DNA from: Staphylococcus hsinchuensis
GTDB lineage: Bacteria > Bacillota > Bacilli > Staphylococcales > Staphylococcaceae
Direction: 5' to 3'
Assembly: GCF_038789205.1 (NCBI RefSeq)
Contig: NZ_CP128355.1
Location: forward strand, 992,001 to 1,056,000
Length of the DNA stretch: 64,000 bases
In this document: in pieces, positions 9,063-18,961 of the stretch
How positions within the stretch are numbered: position 1 is the first letter of the stretch
Layout: each line of letters opens with the position of its first letter
The notes under the pieces: generated by a model
Seen by the model: the letters and a program-made list of their open reading frames with translations, nothing else
Told to the model about the DNA's origin: nothing
Database searches by the model: none
Program-made: the position numbers and the translations under genes

Positions 9063-9106
9063 AAAACAAGACGGTTAGAGAAGCGAATCGTCTTGTTTTA
9101 ATTTTA
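9063..9106 (+). terminator. Rho-independent terminator
   Basis: The arms aaaacaagacg and cgtcttgtttt form a stem followed by T-rich sequence, 35 bases after the preceding gene. Confidence 0.85.
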
Positions 9107-9108
9107 TT

Positions 9109-9380
9109 GAATTTAAAATATGAAATGAATCATAACCACTATAGTTACATTTTACATAATATACGGATGGTTTATTACATTTTTAATATATTGTAACAAT
9201 ACTTATATTATTTTATCTTTAAAAAACCGTGGGAAGTGGTATAGAACAAGTGCATTGATCAATTAAATCACTCAAATATAGTTATAAATTTTGAAATGTG
9301 TAGAATTTTATATCATATTTATTAAAGTTTTCTAACGAGTGTCATTTGAAATTATAAATGTAAATTTAATTATAACTATG
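9109..9380. other. AT-rich intergenic region, no gene seen
   Basis: About 270 bases of AT-rich sequence without a coding frame that has a ribosome binding site. Nothing recognisable was found until the promoter at its right end. Confidence 0.6.
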
Positions 9381-9408
9381 TTGCAAATAATTAGGAGTAC
9401 GTTATAAT
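9381..9408 (+). promoter_or_regulatory. Sigma-A promoter of the YkvI-type gene
   Basis: TTGCAA at 9381-9386 and TATAAT at 9403-9408 are separated by 16 bases, 37 bases before the start codon. Confidence 0.65.
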
Positions 9409-9445
9409 TGTTCAATGTGTTAACTATGAGGAGGTTATTTATTAC

Positions 9446-10513
9446 ATGGGGTTGAATAAAGAAGCTATAAAAATTGGTTTCGCTTATGTCGGTATCGTCG
9501 TAGGTGCTGGCTTTTCAACAGGACAAGAAGTTAAACAGTTCTTTACGCCATTTGGCTTATGGTCGTATATTGGTGTATTATTAGCTGGTTTAATTTTAGG
9601 TTTTATTGGACGTCAAGTTGCTAAGATAGGGACAGCATTTGATGCCCAAAACCACGAATCAACTTTAAATTACTTATTTAATGATTTATTTAGTAAAATT
9701 GTCGATTATCTATTGATATTCTTCTTATTCGGTATATCCGTAACAATGATTGCCGGTGCAGGATCGACATTTAAAGAAAGTTTTGGTTTACCAACATGGT
9801 TAGGTGCATTAATAATGGCAGTTGCAATTTACCTAACATTGTTAATGGACTTTGATAAGATTGTTAGAGCTCTAGGACTTGTAACACCTTTCTTAATTAT
9901 CTTTGTGGTCATCATAGCAGTTTACTATTTATTTAACGGAACGATTCCATTAAATAAAGTAAACCAAACAGTACCACAACCTAATATCTTTTTAGGTATA
10001 TTGAAAGGTATTAACTACGGAGGATTAGCCTTTGCAGTAGGATTCAGTACGATTGTCGCTATTGGTGGTGACGCATCAAAACGTAGAGTAGCAGGTGCAG
10101 GTGCTGCATTTGGTGGTATTATATACACTGTATTATTAGCACTTATAAACTTCGCTTTACAAACTGAATATCCAAAGGTTAAAGACGCGTCAATTCCAAT
10201 GTTGACACTTGCTAATCACATTCAACCATGGATTGGAATTGCGTTATCAATTATTATGTTAGCTGTTATGTACAATACGATTTTAGGTTTAATGTACTCA
10301 TTCGCAGCTCGATTTACAGAACCTTACAGTAAAAAATACCATATATTTATTGTGATTATGGTAGCAGTTGGGTTTATATTGAGCTTCGTAGGATTCAAAG
10401 GTTTAATCAACTTCTTATATCCAGTAATGGGTGTTATCGGATTAATCGTAGTTGTAGCAGTATTAATTAAGTATTACTTAAGAAAAAATGATAATAAAAA
10501 ACACATTGCTTAA
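9446..10513 (+). CDS. YkvI family membrane transporter
   Basis: A 355-residue protein with around ten membrane segments. The N-terminal GIVVGAGFSTGQEVKQFFTPFG resembles the unwound first helix of APC-superfamily amino-acid carriers, and the family match is YkvI of Firmicutes. The substrate is unknown, although a sodium- or proton-coupled amino acid or related solute is plausible. It has a strong GAGGAGG Shine-Dalgarno sequence, its own promoter and its own terminator. Confidence 0.82.
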   Translation: MGLNKEAIKIGFAYVGIVVGAGFSTGQEVKQFFTPFGLWSYIGVLLAGLILGFIGRQVAKIGTAFDAQNHESTLNYLFNDLFSKIVDYLLIFFLFGISVTMIAGAGSTFKESFGLPTWLGALIMAVAIYLTLLMDFDKIVRALGLVTPFLIIFVVIIAVYYLFNGTIPLNKVNQTVPQPNIFLGILKGINYGGLAFAVGFSTIVAIGGDASKRRVAGAGAAFGGIIYTVLLALINFALQTEYPKVKDASIPMLTLANHIQPWIGIALSIIMLAVMYNTILGLMYSFAARFTEPYSKKYHIFIVIMVAVGFILSFVGFKGLINFLYPVMGVIGLIVVVAVLIKYYLRKNDNKKHIA

Positions 10514-10547
10514 TTTAACTAGAAATTAAATTAAAGCGCTAATAAAC

Positions 10548-10594
10548 AAAGCCAACCTAAAAAGATTGATTTAATCTTTTAGGTTGGCTTTTAC
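10548..10594 (+). terminator. Rho-independent terminator
   Basis: The arms aaagccaacctaaaaagatt and aatcttttaggttggctttt form a long, almost perfect stem with a final T run. Confidence 0.9.
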
Positions 10595-10706
10595 TATAGA
10601 GATGTGCAGTTTCTTTATTTTTAAAGTTAAGAAATAAAAGCTCAAGATTATTACTATTGTGTAATTCGTAATTATGTTACAATGCTTCAGAAAGGAACGA
10701 GCGCAC

Positions 10707-11738
10707 ATGAAGCACAAACATAAATGGACGGTCATCACTTTAGTTATTTTCCTCATTGTTGCAGCTGTTATCGGCCTATTTTTAAAGCAACACTTCGATC
10801 GAGAGCATGCTAAAGGGGTAAAAGAGAAAGTACAAATAAATAACAGAAATGTTAAAGCGTTTACGAATATCACATATAGTCAAGGCGTTCCGAATAGTAA
10901 ATTAGATATATTAACGCCAACTGAACTAGATGAAAATAATAAATTACCTGTCATATTTTGGATGCACGGGGGAGGTTATATTGCAGGTGATAAACAATAT
11001 AAAAACCCGTTGCTTTCTAAAATTGCTGAACAAGGTTATATCGTAGTAAATATAAACTACGCTTTAGCCCCAGATTACAAATATCCGACGCAACTTAATC
11101 AAATTGATCGTGCGGTTAGGTTTATAAAATCAAATAAACATGAATTACCGATTGATTTTGACCAAGTCGTGTTTGGAGGGGACTCTGCCGGTGCACAATT
11201 ATCAAGTCAATATACAGCAATCCAGACAAATAAGTCACTTAGAAATAAAATGAATTTTAAACAACAATTTAAACCAGATCAAATTAAATCAGTCATTCTT
11301 TTCGGTGGTTTCTATGATATGAAGACAGTTAAGGCCACGGAATTTCCACGCATCCAACGCTTTATGGAAAGTTATACAGGCGTACGAGATTGGGAGCGAC
11401 AATTTAAATATATCAGTGAAATGTCAACGATTAATCAAGTGACTAAAGATTATCCACCAACATTTTTATCTGTAGGGGATGCTGACCCATTTTATAGTCA
11501 AAATACAGCATTTTATAAAAAGTTAAAATCTAAAGATGTGCCGGTGGATAAATTATTCTATGATGGATCACATCATTTGAAACATCAATATCAATTTCAT
11601 ATGGAATTACCTGAATCACAACAGAACATGAAAGATGTACTGAAATTTTTAAGTAGAAATACGAACGCATCTGGGGTAGAAACTGAGTTGAAAACATCAA
11701 GCAATAATCCAAATAATGTTGAATTAAATCCATATTAA
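10707..11738 (+). CDS. Membrane-anchored alpha/beta hydrolase (esterase/lipase, HSL-like)
   Basis: A 343-residue protein with a basic N-terminus followed by a single hydrophobic helix (about residues 8-26), so it is probably anchored with the enzyme domain outside. The catalytic domain has the oxyanion motif HGGGYIAGD (87-95), nucleophile GDSAGAQ (Ser160), and a late Asp (VGDADPF) and His (DGSHHLKH) to complete the triad. This is the hormone-sensitive-lipase type of carboxylesterase. ATG 10707 is preferred because AAAGGAACG precedes it; an in-frame ATG at 10674 has no such site. Its physiological ester is unknown. Confidence 0.87.
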   Translation: MKHKHKWTVITLVIFLIVAAVIGLFLKQHFDREHAKGVKEKVQINNRNVKAFTNITYSQGVPNSKLDILTPTELDENNKLPVIFWMHGGGYIAGDKQYKNPLLSKIAEQGYIVVNINYALAPDYKYPTQLNQIDRAVRFIKSNKHELPIDFDQVVFGGDSAGAQLSSQYTAIQTNKSLRNKMNFKQQFKPDQIKSVILFGGFYDMKTVKATEFPRIQRFMESYTGVRDWERQFKYISEMSTINQVTKDYPPTFLSVGDADPFYSQNTAFYKKLKSKDVPVDKLFYDGSHHLKHQYQFHMELPESQQNMKDVLKFLSRNTNASGVETELKTSSNNPNNVELNPY

Positions 11739-11742
11739 TAAA

Positions 11743-11782
11743 AAAGGAGTCAAATAACGATGTAGTTATTTGGCTCTTTTCA
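11743..11782 (+). terminator. Rho-independent terminator
   Basis: The arms gagtcaaataac and gttatttggctc form a stem followed by TTTT, right after the esterase gene. Confidence 0.8.
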
Positions 11783-11836
11783 TTGTTTCGTATTAGAATG
11801 GAAATAGTTAGAAATATAATAGAAAATTAAAGTAGA

Positions 11837-12343
11837 TTATAATAATAACTTGGAGAGGACGTATTGGTTATAATATTGACCATTAATATATAACTTATCT
11901 CGAAGTTCGCCTTCAATTTGATAATTCGATGATTTAAATAAATCCAATGCAGATGCATTTTCAGGGACAATGATGACTTCTATACGGTGAATTTCATGAT
12001 TAACACACCAAGCTTCAACAGAGTTGATTAACGATTGTCCTAATCCTTGAGATTGATGACGTTTAATAACACCCATAGAGAAGTGCGCTTCATGTTTCAC
12101 ACGTTCTAATTTTTTAGTAGTGACTGTAGCAAAACCTACCAGTTCCTGGTTACTTTCAGCTACAAAGATTGCATTTGTAGGTGAAGTAATGAAATGCTCT
12201 AAATTATTAATAGCGTCTGTCGTAGAAGGTGAGTATTCACCAGGGCTATACATTAAATAATCGGATTCATCATATATAGTTGTTAATAAATTTACAAAGT
12301 CATCTATATCTTTAATACTAATTTCACGAATTTGATGAACCAT
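11837..12343 (-). CDS. GNAT family N-acetyltransferase
   Basis: A 168-residue single-domain protein. The acetyl-CoA pyrophosphate loop is visible in RHQSQGLGQSLI, preceded by the strand FSMGVIK and followed by the HRIEVIIVPENASALDLF segment typical of GNAT motif B. It transfers an acetyl group to an unknown amine. It is transcribed opposite to its neighbours and has a GGAGTGG Shine-Dalgarno sequence. In S. aureus a GNAT gene occupies this place upstream of graX, as I recall. Confidence 0.85.
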   Translation of the reverse strand: MVHQIREISIKDIDDFVNLLTTIYDESDYLMYSPGEYSPSTTDAINNLEHFITSPTNAIFVAESNQELVGFATVTTKKLERVKHEAHFSMGVIKRHQSQGLGQSLINSVEAWCVNHEIHRIEVIIVPENASALDLFKSSNYQIEGELRDKLYINGQYYNQYVLSKLLL

Positions 12344-12461
12344 TTATGCCACTCCTTAATCTATTGTACTTATAATTAATCGTACCACAATTTATGATAA
12401 TTCGCATATTTGTTTTTTTATAATTTTGGAGTGGTTCAGTTTTTAATAAGGGAGTTTGACG

Positions 12462-13379
12462 ATGAAACCAAATATTTTATTATCAGGTGTGACAGGTTCA
12501 ATTGGTAAGACGTTAATTCAATCGATTAAAGAAGGTACTAACCTTTATACGATGTCTAAATATCCGAAAGAGGAAGAGATTCAGGATATAACATGGTTGA
12601 AGAAAGATATATTCAACTACAATCATGTTGTTGAAGCTATGCAGAATATTGACATTGCAATATTTTATTTGGATCCAACGAAACATTCAGCCAAATTAAC
12701 GCATGCGAGTGCACGTGATTTAAACTTAATTGCAGCAGATAACTTTGGTCGTGCTGCTGTAAAACAAGGTGTTAGTAAGATTATCTACATCAGTGGAGGG
12801 CGTTTCGATTTAGAAACAATTGAGCGTTTGTCTGTTTATGGAGCTACTGTAGAGACAACTAAAACTGCGGTGCCTCGTCCACATGTATCAGTTGAGATTC
12901 AAGGTTCTAAATATGACGATGTACGTAGTGCCCAAAGCATGCAATTACCTATGAATTGGACACTCAAGCATTTAGTTAATTATTACTTCGATTGGTTAAA
13001 TTCCACAAATGGAACACTCTTACATACAGATTACGAAGATAATAATTATATCGTATATTTAAAAGACAAGCATAAACCTTTATTGATTTTAAATAAAAGC
13101 TATACCGAAGACGATATCATTACGCTACATCTCGTCGGTGGCAGTTTAGTAAAACCTAACCTTAAAAAGCAAGGGAAATTGGAATTTAGAAAGTTGAAAG
13201 ATTCCCAGAAGGTGATGGTTCACTTATTTGATTATATTCCGAAGCTAACGTGGCCAATATTTTACCTTGTGCAATCCCCATTCCAAAATTTAATGATGCG
13301 TGGATTTGAAATCGATTGTCGAATTAAACACTATAATGGGCGAATACAATCAGGCGAAGAAATCAAATATACCAAATAA
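12462..13379 (+). CDS. graX: GraX, accessory protein of the GraRS system
   Basis: A 305-residue NAD(P)-binding protein of the short-chain dehydrogenase/NmrA type: LLSGVTGSIGKTLIQ at the N-terminus is the dinucleotide loop. No catalytic Tyr-x-x-x-Lys stands out. GraX binds GraR and supports signalling in the S. aureus cationic-peptide system, which is established for that homologue. It is followed after 16 bases by graR and then graS. ATG 12462 is chosen over an in-frame TTG at 12456 because AAGGGAG lies correctly in front of it. Confidence 0.88.
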   Translation: MKPNILLSGVTGSIGKTLIQSIKEGTNLYTMSKYPKEEEIQDITWLKKDIFNYNHVVEAMQNIDIAIFYLDPTKHSAKLTHASARDLNLIAADNFGRAAVKQGVSKIIYISGGRFDLETIERLSVYGATVETTKTAVPRPHVSVEIQGSKYDDVRSAQSMQLPMNWTLKHLVNYYFDWLNSTNGTLLHTDYEDNNYIVYLKDKHKPLLILNKSYTEDDIITLHLVGGSLVKPNLKKQGKLEFRKLKDSQKVMVHLFDYIPKLTWPIFYLVQSPFQNLMMRGFEIDCRIKHYNGRIQSGEEIKYTK

Positions 13380-13395
13380 TGGAGTTGTGATAGGT

Positions 13396-14070
13396 ATGGA
13401 TATTTTGTTAGTGGAAGATGATATGACATTATTCAATGAATTAAGTAATGAGTTAGAACAATGGGATTTCGAGGTACATGGCATAGAAGATTTTAGTACG
13501 GTGCTAGAGACATTTGAAACGCTTCAACCTTCTATCGTGATTATGGATGTGAAACTGCCTAAGTTTGACGGATTTTACTGGACACGTAAAATCAGAGCCA
13601 TTTCAAACACACCGATATTATTTTTATCTTCAAGAGATAATCCGATGGACCAAGTGATGAGTATGGAATTGGGCGCAGATGATTATGTCCAGAAACCTTT
13701 CAATACGAGTATACTCATTGCAAAGTTACAGGCGATATATCGCCGAGTATATCAATTTAGTGTAGACGATAAACGTGTACTCACTTGGCAAGAAGCTACG
13801 TTAGATTTATCTAAAGATAGTATCAATAAAGACGATGTTCAAGTGGTTCTATCTAAAACAGAAATGATTATCTTAGAAATGCTCGTAAAGAAACAAGGCC
13901 AAATTGTTACGCGCGATACGCTCATTACTGCCTTATGGGATGATGAGGCGTTTGTCAGTGACAATACGTTAACTGTAAATGTGAATCGAATGAGAAAAAA
14001 ATTAGAAGAAATTGATATGCAAGATGCTATAGAAACTAAAATCGGTAAAGGATACATGGCACATGAGTAG
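13396..14070 (+). CDS. graR: Response regulator GraR
   Basis: A 224-residue OmpR-family regulator, the same length as S. aureus GraR as I recall it. The receiver domain has VEDD at the N-terminus, phosphorylation site D51 (IVIMDVKLP) and a conserved Lys (YVQKPF). The C-terminal winged helix ends [10 protein letters not shown]. Established targets elsewhere are dltABCD and mprF, which reduce negative surface charge. Start 13396 follows GGAG at 13381 and matches the family N-terminus (MDILLVEDD). The gene overlaps graS by eight bases. Confidence 0.95.
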   Translation: MDILLVEDDMTLFNELSNELEQWDFEVHGIEDFSTVLETFETLQPSIVIMDVKLPKFDGFYWTRKIRAISNTPILFLSSRDNPMDQVMSMELGADDYVQKPFNTSILIAKLQAIYRRVYQFSVDDKRVLTWQEATLDLSKDSINKDDVQVVLSKTEMIILEMLVKKQGQIVTRDTLITALWDDEAFVSDNTLTVNVNRMRKKLEEIDMQDAIETKIGKGYMAHE

Positions 14071-15097
14071 TTATAAATGGGCAATGATCTTTATTGGTTC
14101 AAGGTTAAACTGGATTTTATGGATTATTTTTATTCATTTAATCTTCCTTGGTGTGGCATATATAGATTATGATATCAGTTTAGGAAGTATAATCTATATT
14201 ATTGTATTAAATTTCATATTATCAATTTTCTTCTTTATATTTACGTTCGTAAAAGAAATCAAATTTTATAAACATTTAGAGAAAAATTTAGAACCCGAGG
14301 AACTGAAACATAAGTCTTTAGCTGACACACCTTTCCAAAAGCTCATGGTAAACTATCTTTTCTATCAAATTACGAAACAAAAGAGATTAGTTACAAAACA
14401 ACAACAACAAATTAGCGCAACTTCTGCTTCATTGACTGATTTCGTCCATGATATTAAAACGCCAGTGACGGCACTTAATATTATGTTACAAAAGGAAGAA
14501 GATCCTGAAAGACGTAAAGCCTTGCTCTTCGAATGGTCTCGAATTAATGAAATGTTAGATCGTCAATTGTATTTAACTAAATTAGAATCTCAAAATAATG
14601 ATATGTATTTTGAAAATGTACCTTTAAAATCGCTAATTATCGAAGAAATACAATTAACGCGCAATATTAGCCAATCCAAAGGTATCGCCTTTGAAGTAGA
14701 CTTCAAAGATGATTATCAAGTTTATACAGATACGAAATGGTGTCGTATGATGATTAGACAAATATTATCAAATGCGATTAAATATAGTGAAAATAGTTCG
14801 ATTTATGTAAAGACCTTTATAGAGGACGGTCACGTTACTTTAAATATTAAAGACGAAGGTAGAGGCATAAGTGCGAAAGATTTACCACGTATTTATAACA
14901 AAGGATTTACATCTACACGATATCGAAATGAAACAACTTCTTCTGGTATAGGGTTATATTTAGTGAAGACCGTCAAAGACAACTTAGGTATTGCAGTAAA
15001 AATAGCTTCTAGAGAAAATGAAGGCACTTCTGTTACCTTCAACTTTCCAAATCAAAATGAAATCATTAATAGATTATCCAATCCTGGTACGAGATAA
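14063..15097 (+). CDS. graS: Sensor histidine kinase GraS
   Basis: A 344-residue intramembrane-sensing kinase: two membrane helices enclose a very short outer loop (about [10 protein letters not shown], residues 33-42). Then comes an H-box [10 protein letters not shown] with His129, an N-box region ([10 protein letters not shown]) and G-boxes ([16 protein letters not shown]). It phosphorylates GraR in response to cationic antimicrobial peptides. In S. aureus, sensing depends on the ABC transporter VraFG encoded just downstream; here no vraFG follows. Instead there is a terminator 23 bases after the stop. Confidence 0.94.
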   Translation: MSSYKWAMIFIGSRLNWILWIIFIHLIFLGVAYIDYDISLGSIIYIIVLNFILSIFFFIFTFVKEIKFYKHLEKNLEPEELKHKSLADTPFQKLMVNYLFYQITKQKRLVTKQQQQISATSASLTDFVHDIKTPVTALNIMLQKEEDPERRKALLFEWSRINEMLDRQLYLTKLESQNNDMYFENVPLKSLIIEEIQLTRNISQSKGIAFEVDFKDDYQVYTDTKWCRMMIRQILSNAIKYSENSSIYVKTFIEDGHVTLNIKDEGRGISAKDLPRIYNKGFTSTRYRNETTSSGIGLYLVKTVKDNLGIAVKIASRENEGTSVTFNFPNQNEIINRLSNPGTR

Positions 15098-15117
15098 GTA
15101 TAATTTACGTAAGAATA

Positions 15118-15156
15118 ATAACCTGAGACAAACGAAATGTCTCAGGTTATTTTTTG
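15118..15156 (+). terminator. Terminator of graXRS
   Basis: The arms aacctgagaca and tgtctcaggtt enclose a short loop, with TTTTTT behind. It closes the graXRS transcript directly after graS, where vraF would otherwise be expected. Confidence 0.9.
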
Positions 15157-15176
15157 CTCTAAACAACGAAGGCAAT

Positions 15177-15220
15177 GCACATATGGATAACGAATTGGGC
15201 TGAAACATATGTGCTTTTAT
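15177..15220 (+). other. Second hairpin after graS
   Basis: The arms gcacatatg and catatgtgc surround a 20-base loop and are followed by TTTTAT. It may be a weak second terminator or an opposite-strand signal. Confidence 0.4.
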
Positions 15221-15687
15221 CATAATATTTGATTACTACAAAGTTTATGAAAAGTACAAAATAAACTGTAATAAAGATGTATTTATAAATTGATAGATGG
15301 CGCGCATAATAATTTAACTATTGTTATATCATTTGAACACATATAATAAATGTGTAACGATGTTTTTAGATGGTTAAGAAAATGAATGTAACTTGCATAT
15401 GTATTGTTGGATTTGTATTAGGCACACCATGACATGCATAAAAGTATTAAGGCAATTAATACCTATTGTTAAGAATTTGTAAATTTAATTGTGGAAATGT
15501 AAATTTTGTGCTATTTTCAATTAAGGATAATTCAATTTTGAGGTAACAAAGTAACGGTTCTCACTTTTACATAAAAAATTATATTTACTCACAAGAAAAG
15601 TTGGATTGTTCACCTTGAATTTTTTATCCTAAAGATTTTAAATTTTTAAAATTAAATTGAAAGTGATTGGAAACAGTCGCTGTAAAT
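15221..15687. other. Non-coding interval between graS and the pit operon
   Basis: About 470 AT-rich bases. I found no coding frame with a ribosome binding site and no recognisable remnant of vraF or vraG, such as a Walker A or ABC signature, in any frame. The right part should hold the promoter of the phosphate transport genes. Confidence 0.6.
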
Positions 15688-15701
15688 GGAGGATTTTTTG
15701 A

Positions 15702-16319
15702 ATGTTTAATAAGAAAAAAGATAAGTTCATGGTGCAACTCGAAGAAATGGTCTTCAACTTAGATCGAGCAGCAAATGAATTTGGTAAGATGGATTTTAAC
15801 ACGCATTTAGATTTAAAGGCGTACTCAGATAACATAAAGAATTACGAATCACATGGTGACGAATTAATGCATCAAGTGATTTCTGATTTAAACCAAACAT
15901 TTATCACACCAATCGAACGTGAGGATATCCTCTCATTGTGTAATGCCATTGATGATGTATTAGACGCAATGGAAGAAACATCAGCTATGTTCGAAATGTA
16001 TTCAATTGAGTATACAGACGAATATATGGCTGAATTTGTTGAAAATATTCAAAAAGCTGTTGGCGAAATGAAATTAGCAGTTGGATTACTCGTAGATAAG
16101 AAATTATCACATATGCGTATTCATTCAATCAATATTAAAGAATTTGAAACAAACTGTGACGGCATTTTACGTCAATCAATCAAACATATATTTAACAGTG
16201 AAACAGATCCAATGACTTTAATCAAAATAAAAGATATTTATGAAAGTTTAGAAGAAATTGCTGATAGATGTCAAACAGTAGCAAATAACTTTGAAACAAT
16301 TATTATGAAAAATAGCTAA
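15702..16319 (+). CDS. DUF47 / PhoU-like accessory protein of the phosphate transporter
   Basis: A 205-residue all-helical acidic protein of the DUF47 (TIGR00153, PhoU-related) family, with long amphipathic helices and the usual acidic metal-binding positions (for example YESHGDELMHQV and NAIDDVLDAMEET). Proteins of this family sit beside PiT transporters and are thought to control them. It is thirteen bases upstream of pit, with a GGAGG Shine-Dalgarno sequence, so the two form an operon. Confidence 0.88.
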   Translation: MFNKKKDKFMVQLEEMVFNLDRAANEFGKMDFNTHLDLKAYSDNIKNYESHGDELMHQVISDLNQTFITPIEREDILSLCNAIDDVLDAMEETSAMFEMYSIEYTDEYMAEFVENIQKAVGEMKLAVGLLVDKKLSHMRIHSINIKEFETNCDGILRQSIKHIFNSETDPMTLIKIKDIYESLEEIADRCQTVANNFETIIMKNS

Positions 16320-16332
16320 GGAGTCCTAAGTT

Positions 16333-17337
16333 ATGGAATATATTTTGATCATCACAATAGCTATCGTAATTTTTTCACTTGTATTTGACTTTATCAACGG
16401 GTTCCATGATACTGCTAATGCGGTAGCGACTGCTGTTTCTACACGTGCATTAACACCAAGACTTGCAATATTATTAGCAGCTGTTATGAACTTCTTAGGG
16501 GCACTTACTTTCACAGGTGTCGCTGGTACGATTACTAAAGATATCGTCAATCCATTCAAGCTTGAAAATGGTTTGATAGTTGTTTTAGCAGCAATTATAG
16601 CAGCAATTTTTTGGAACTTATTAACATGGTATTTTGGTATACCAAGTTCATCATCACACGCATTAATCGGATCTATTGCTGGTGCAGCGATTGCATCTCA
16701 AGGTTCATTTGCAGTATTACATTATCAAGGGTTTACTAAAATTATCATAGTTCTATTATTATCACCATTAATTGCATTTTGCGTAGGTTTTATCATTTAT
16801 TCACTTGTTAAAGTAATATTTAAAAACGCTAACCTTTCCAAAGCGAATCGTAACTTTAGATTTTTCCAAATTTTCACAGCAGCGTTACAATCATTCTCAC
16901 ATGGTACAAACGATGCTCAGAAATCAATGGGTATAATTACATTAGCGTTAATCGTTGCGCATGTACAAACAGGTAGTGTAGAACCTCAATTATGGGTTAA
17001 AATTGCCTGTGCGGCAGCAATGGGTCTAGGTACAGCAGTAGGTGGTTGGAAAATCATCAAAACTGTTGGTGGTAACATCATGAAAATACGTCCAGCTAAT
17101 GGTGCATCAGCAGATTTAGCTTCAGCATTAACAATCTTTGTTGCATCATCATTACATTTCCCATTATCAACTACACACGCTGTTTCTTCAGCTATTTTAG
17201 GTGTAGGTTCATCTAACCGTGTGAAAGGTGTTAAATGGAATACAGCAAAACGTATGGTTATTACATGGGTTATTACATTACCTATCTCTGCACTTGTCGC
17301 AGCAATCACATACCTAATTATCAACATTTTTTTGTAA
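16333..17337 (+). CDS. pit: Low-affinity inorganic phosphate transporter (PiT family)
   Basis: A 334-residue protein with around ten membrane helices and both PiT signature copies: FDFINGFHDTANAVATAVST near residues 17-36 and SFSHGTNDAQKSMGII near residues 190-205. It imports phosphate, probably as a metal-phosphate complex, driven by protons. The Shine-Dalgarno sequence is AAGGAGTCC. The gene ends before a clear terminator. Confidence 0.93.
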   Translation: MEYILIITIAIVIFSLVFDFINGFHDTANAVATAVSTRALTPRLAILLAAVMNFLGALTFTGVAGTITKDIVNPFKLENGLIVVLAAIIAAIFWNLLTWYFGIPSSSSHALIGSIAGAAIASQGSFAVLHYQGFTKIIIVLLLSPLIAFCVGFIIYSLVKVIFKNANLSKANRNFRFFQIFTAALQSFSHGTNDAQKSMGIITLALIVAHVQTGSVEPQLWVKIACAAAMGLGTAVGGWKIIKTVGGNIMKIRPANGASADLASALTIFVASSLHFPLSTTHAVSSAILGVGSSNRVKGVKWNTAKRMVITWVITLPISALVAAITYLIINIFL

Positions 17338-17349
17338 GTATTAATATAA

Positions 17350-17392
17350 AAAAAAGAGGTTAAGTCACTGAAATGGCTTAACCTCTTTTTAT
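17350..17392 (+). terminator. Terminator of the pit operon
   Basis: The arms gaggttaag and cttaacctc are followed by TTTTT; an A run on the other side makes it potentially bidirectional. Confidence 0.88.
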
Positions 17393-17638
17393 TATGGTTG
17401 TATATGCACCTGCATACGAAAGATTTATTGTAAAAGTCCTAGATCTATCATTCATTAATATTCAACTTAACACATGGCTTTCAACTCAATTTTCTTTGTT
17501 GGGTTAATTATATTTCTTTATAACGCTTGAATAGGGGAATATTGATATAAGCCATGAGCTAAAGGTTAAGTTACAGCGCAAAGTCACTTACAGGTATTAA
17601 ATAATTAAGAAACGTGAAGGTATTTAAAGGCTAATACA
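17393..17638. other. Intergenic interval, nothing recognised
   Basis: About 250 bases between two convergent terminators. No coding frame with a ribosome binding site and no named RNA was seen. Confidence 0.5.
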
Positions 17639-17684
17639 TAAAAAACGATGATTCCTACTGTTTCAATAGAAATCATCGTTTTAA
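17639..17684 (-). terminator. Terminator of the CHAP-domain gene
   Basis: On the minus strand the arms aaaacgatgatt and aatcatcgtttt form a stem followed by a T run. Confidence 0.82.
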
Positions 17685-17730
17685 TATAAACCAATACATT
17701 AATGTCTCGGATTTATTTTATAAACTATTA

Positions 17731-18561
17731 TTAATGAATGTAGTTATAACTTGATACTTGTGAAGCTGGGATTGTACGGTAGTCAACAACGCCTGGTGGT
17801 GTATTATAGTTCATTTCTGAAATTAAAAGACTACCATCAGGGTTAACGCGTTCTACGTATGCAACGTGACCAACAGCGCCTGAATATGTTTGTAAAATTG
17901 AACCAGCTGTTGCTCTATGATTTACTGTGTAACCATCAGCTGCAGCATTGTTTGCCCAGTGATCAGCGTTCCACCAATAAGTACTGATAGGTTGACCTGT
18001 TTCTTTTCTACGGTTGAATACGTGCCAAGTACATTGTCCCCATGTATAAAGGTTTGAATCGTTGGCATGTGATTGTGTACTTGTGTTACCAGTTTGAGAT
18101 GCAGTACCACCTGAACCTGATCCACCAGTTCCTTTTTCTGTAGGAATTGTTAGTGTTTGGTTAGGGTGAATTAAATAACCGTTTAAGTTATTTGCTGAAA
18201 TAATTTCTTGAGCTGATACGCCATATTTATTCGCGATAATATTTAAAGACTCACCAGCTTTTACTGTATGTGTTGAACCATTAGATGATTCAGATTGAAC
18301 GGAATGGCTTGAGTTTGAATTGTTACCTTGTTCTTGTGATGAACCACCACTGATTTCAATGACTTGTCCCGGGAACACCATGTTATTTTTGATATCGTTA
18401 TTCTTTTTGATTTCGTCAACAGAAACACCATATTTTTGTGATAATGTCCAAAGTGACTCGCCAGACTTAACCGTGTGTTGCGTAGATGCATCAGCTTCGT
18501 GGTTGGCTAAAAATGCTGCCGCACCCGAAGCAGCCGTAACTGCAAAAGCTAACTTTTTCAA
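17731..18561 (-). CDS. Secreted LysM-CHAP cell-wall hydrolase (SsaA/Sle1-like)
   Basis: A 276-residue precursor. Residues 1-25 form a signal peptide ending ADA. Two LysM repeats follow ([19 protein letters not shown] and [19 protein letters not shown]), then a Gly/Ser/Thr-rich linker and a C-terminal CHAP domain with the active Cys in QCTWHVF and His in GHVAYVE. LysM binds peptidoglycan and CHAP cuts it as an amidase or endopeptidase. Sle1/Aaa of S. aureus has three LysM repeats; this one has two. A WalR-like box lies 120 bases upstream, consistent with WalKR control of this enzyme class. Confidence 0.92.
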   Translation of the reverse strand: MKKLAFAVTAASGAAAFLANHEADASTQHTVKSGESLWTLSQKYGVSVDEIKKNNDIKNNMVFPGQVIEISGGSSQEQGNNSNSSHSVQSESSNGSTHTVKAGESLNIIANKYGVSAQEIISANNLNGYLIHPNQTLTIPTEKGTGGSGSGGTASQTGNTSTQSHANDSNLYTWGQCTWHVFNRRKETGQPISTYWWNADHWANNAAADGYTVNHRATAGSILQTYSGAVGHVAYVERVNPDGSLLISEMNYNTPPGVVDYRTIPASQVSSYNYIH

Positions 18562-18681
18562 AAGAACTCCTCCTCTGATTCCTATATATTTTATCGTTAT
18601 AAATGAATCAAATATATGTAAATGTTTTTTGAATCTAAATTCACGTTCAATAATAACAAAATTTATTTAGCCTGTGTTTAT

Positions 18682-18698
18682 TGTTATAGAGATGTAAC
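18682..18698 (+). promoter_or_regulatory. Candidate WalR (YycF) box
   Basis: TGTTAT-AGAGA-TGTAAC fits TGTWAH-N5-TGTWAH exactly. It lies 120-137 bases upstream of the CHAP gene start but points away from it, which lowers confidence. Confidence 0.45.
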
Positions 18699-18699
18699 A

Positions 18700-18940
18700 T
18701 TGTTAATATTTTCAACATATTTCTTTCAATTGTTTGAATTACTGGTATAAAAGGTTTTGAGAGGTGTTATTTTTTAAACTTTTTTATTTGACTTTATGAT
18801 TTTGTAATATTTCAAAAGGTAATGAAATATAAAAAAATCGCTATTTGGGGCATTAAATGTATTTTTAATTGAACTAAATGATAAGGAAGATTATGATAAA
18901 ATAATCATTAGTCAATCATATTAGAGATTTGAAATAAAAA
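18700..18940. other. Divergent intergenic region
   Basis: AT-rich sequence between the CHAP gene and the BI-1-like gene. It must carry both promoters, but no convincing hexamer pair was assigned. Confidence 0.4.
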
Positions 18941-18961
18941 GCGATACAGGAGGAAAAACTA

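Noticed and set aside
15018..15203. Small frame overlapping the end of graS
   Set aside because: It runs through the graS terminator and has no ribosome binding site.
16986..17327. 113-codon minus-strand frame inside pit
   Set aside because: Antisense shadow of a clear PiT transporter.
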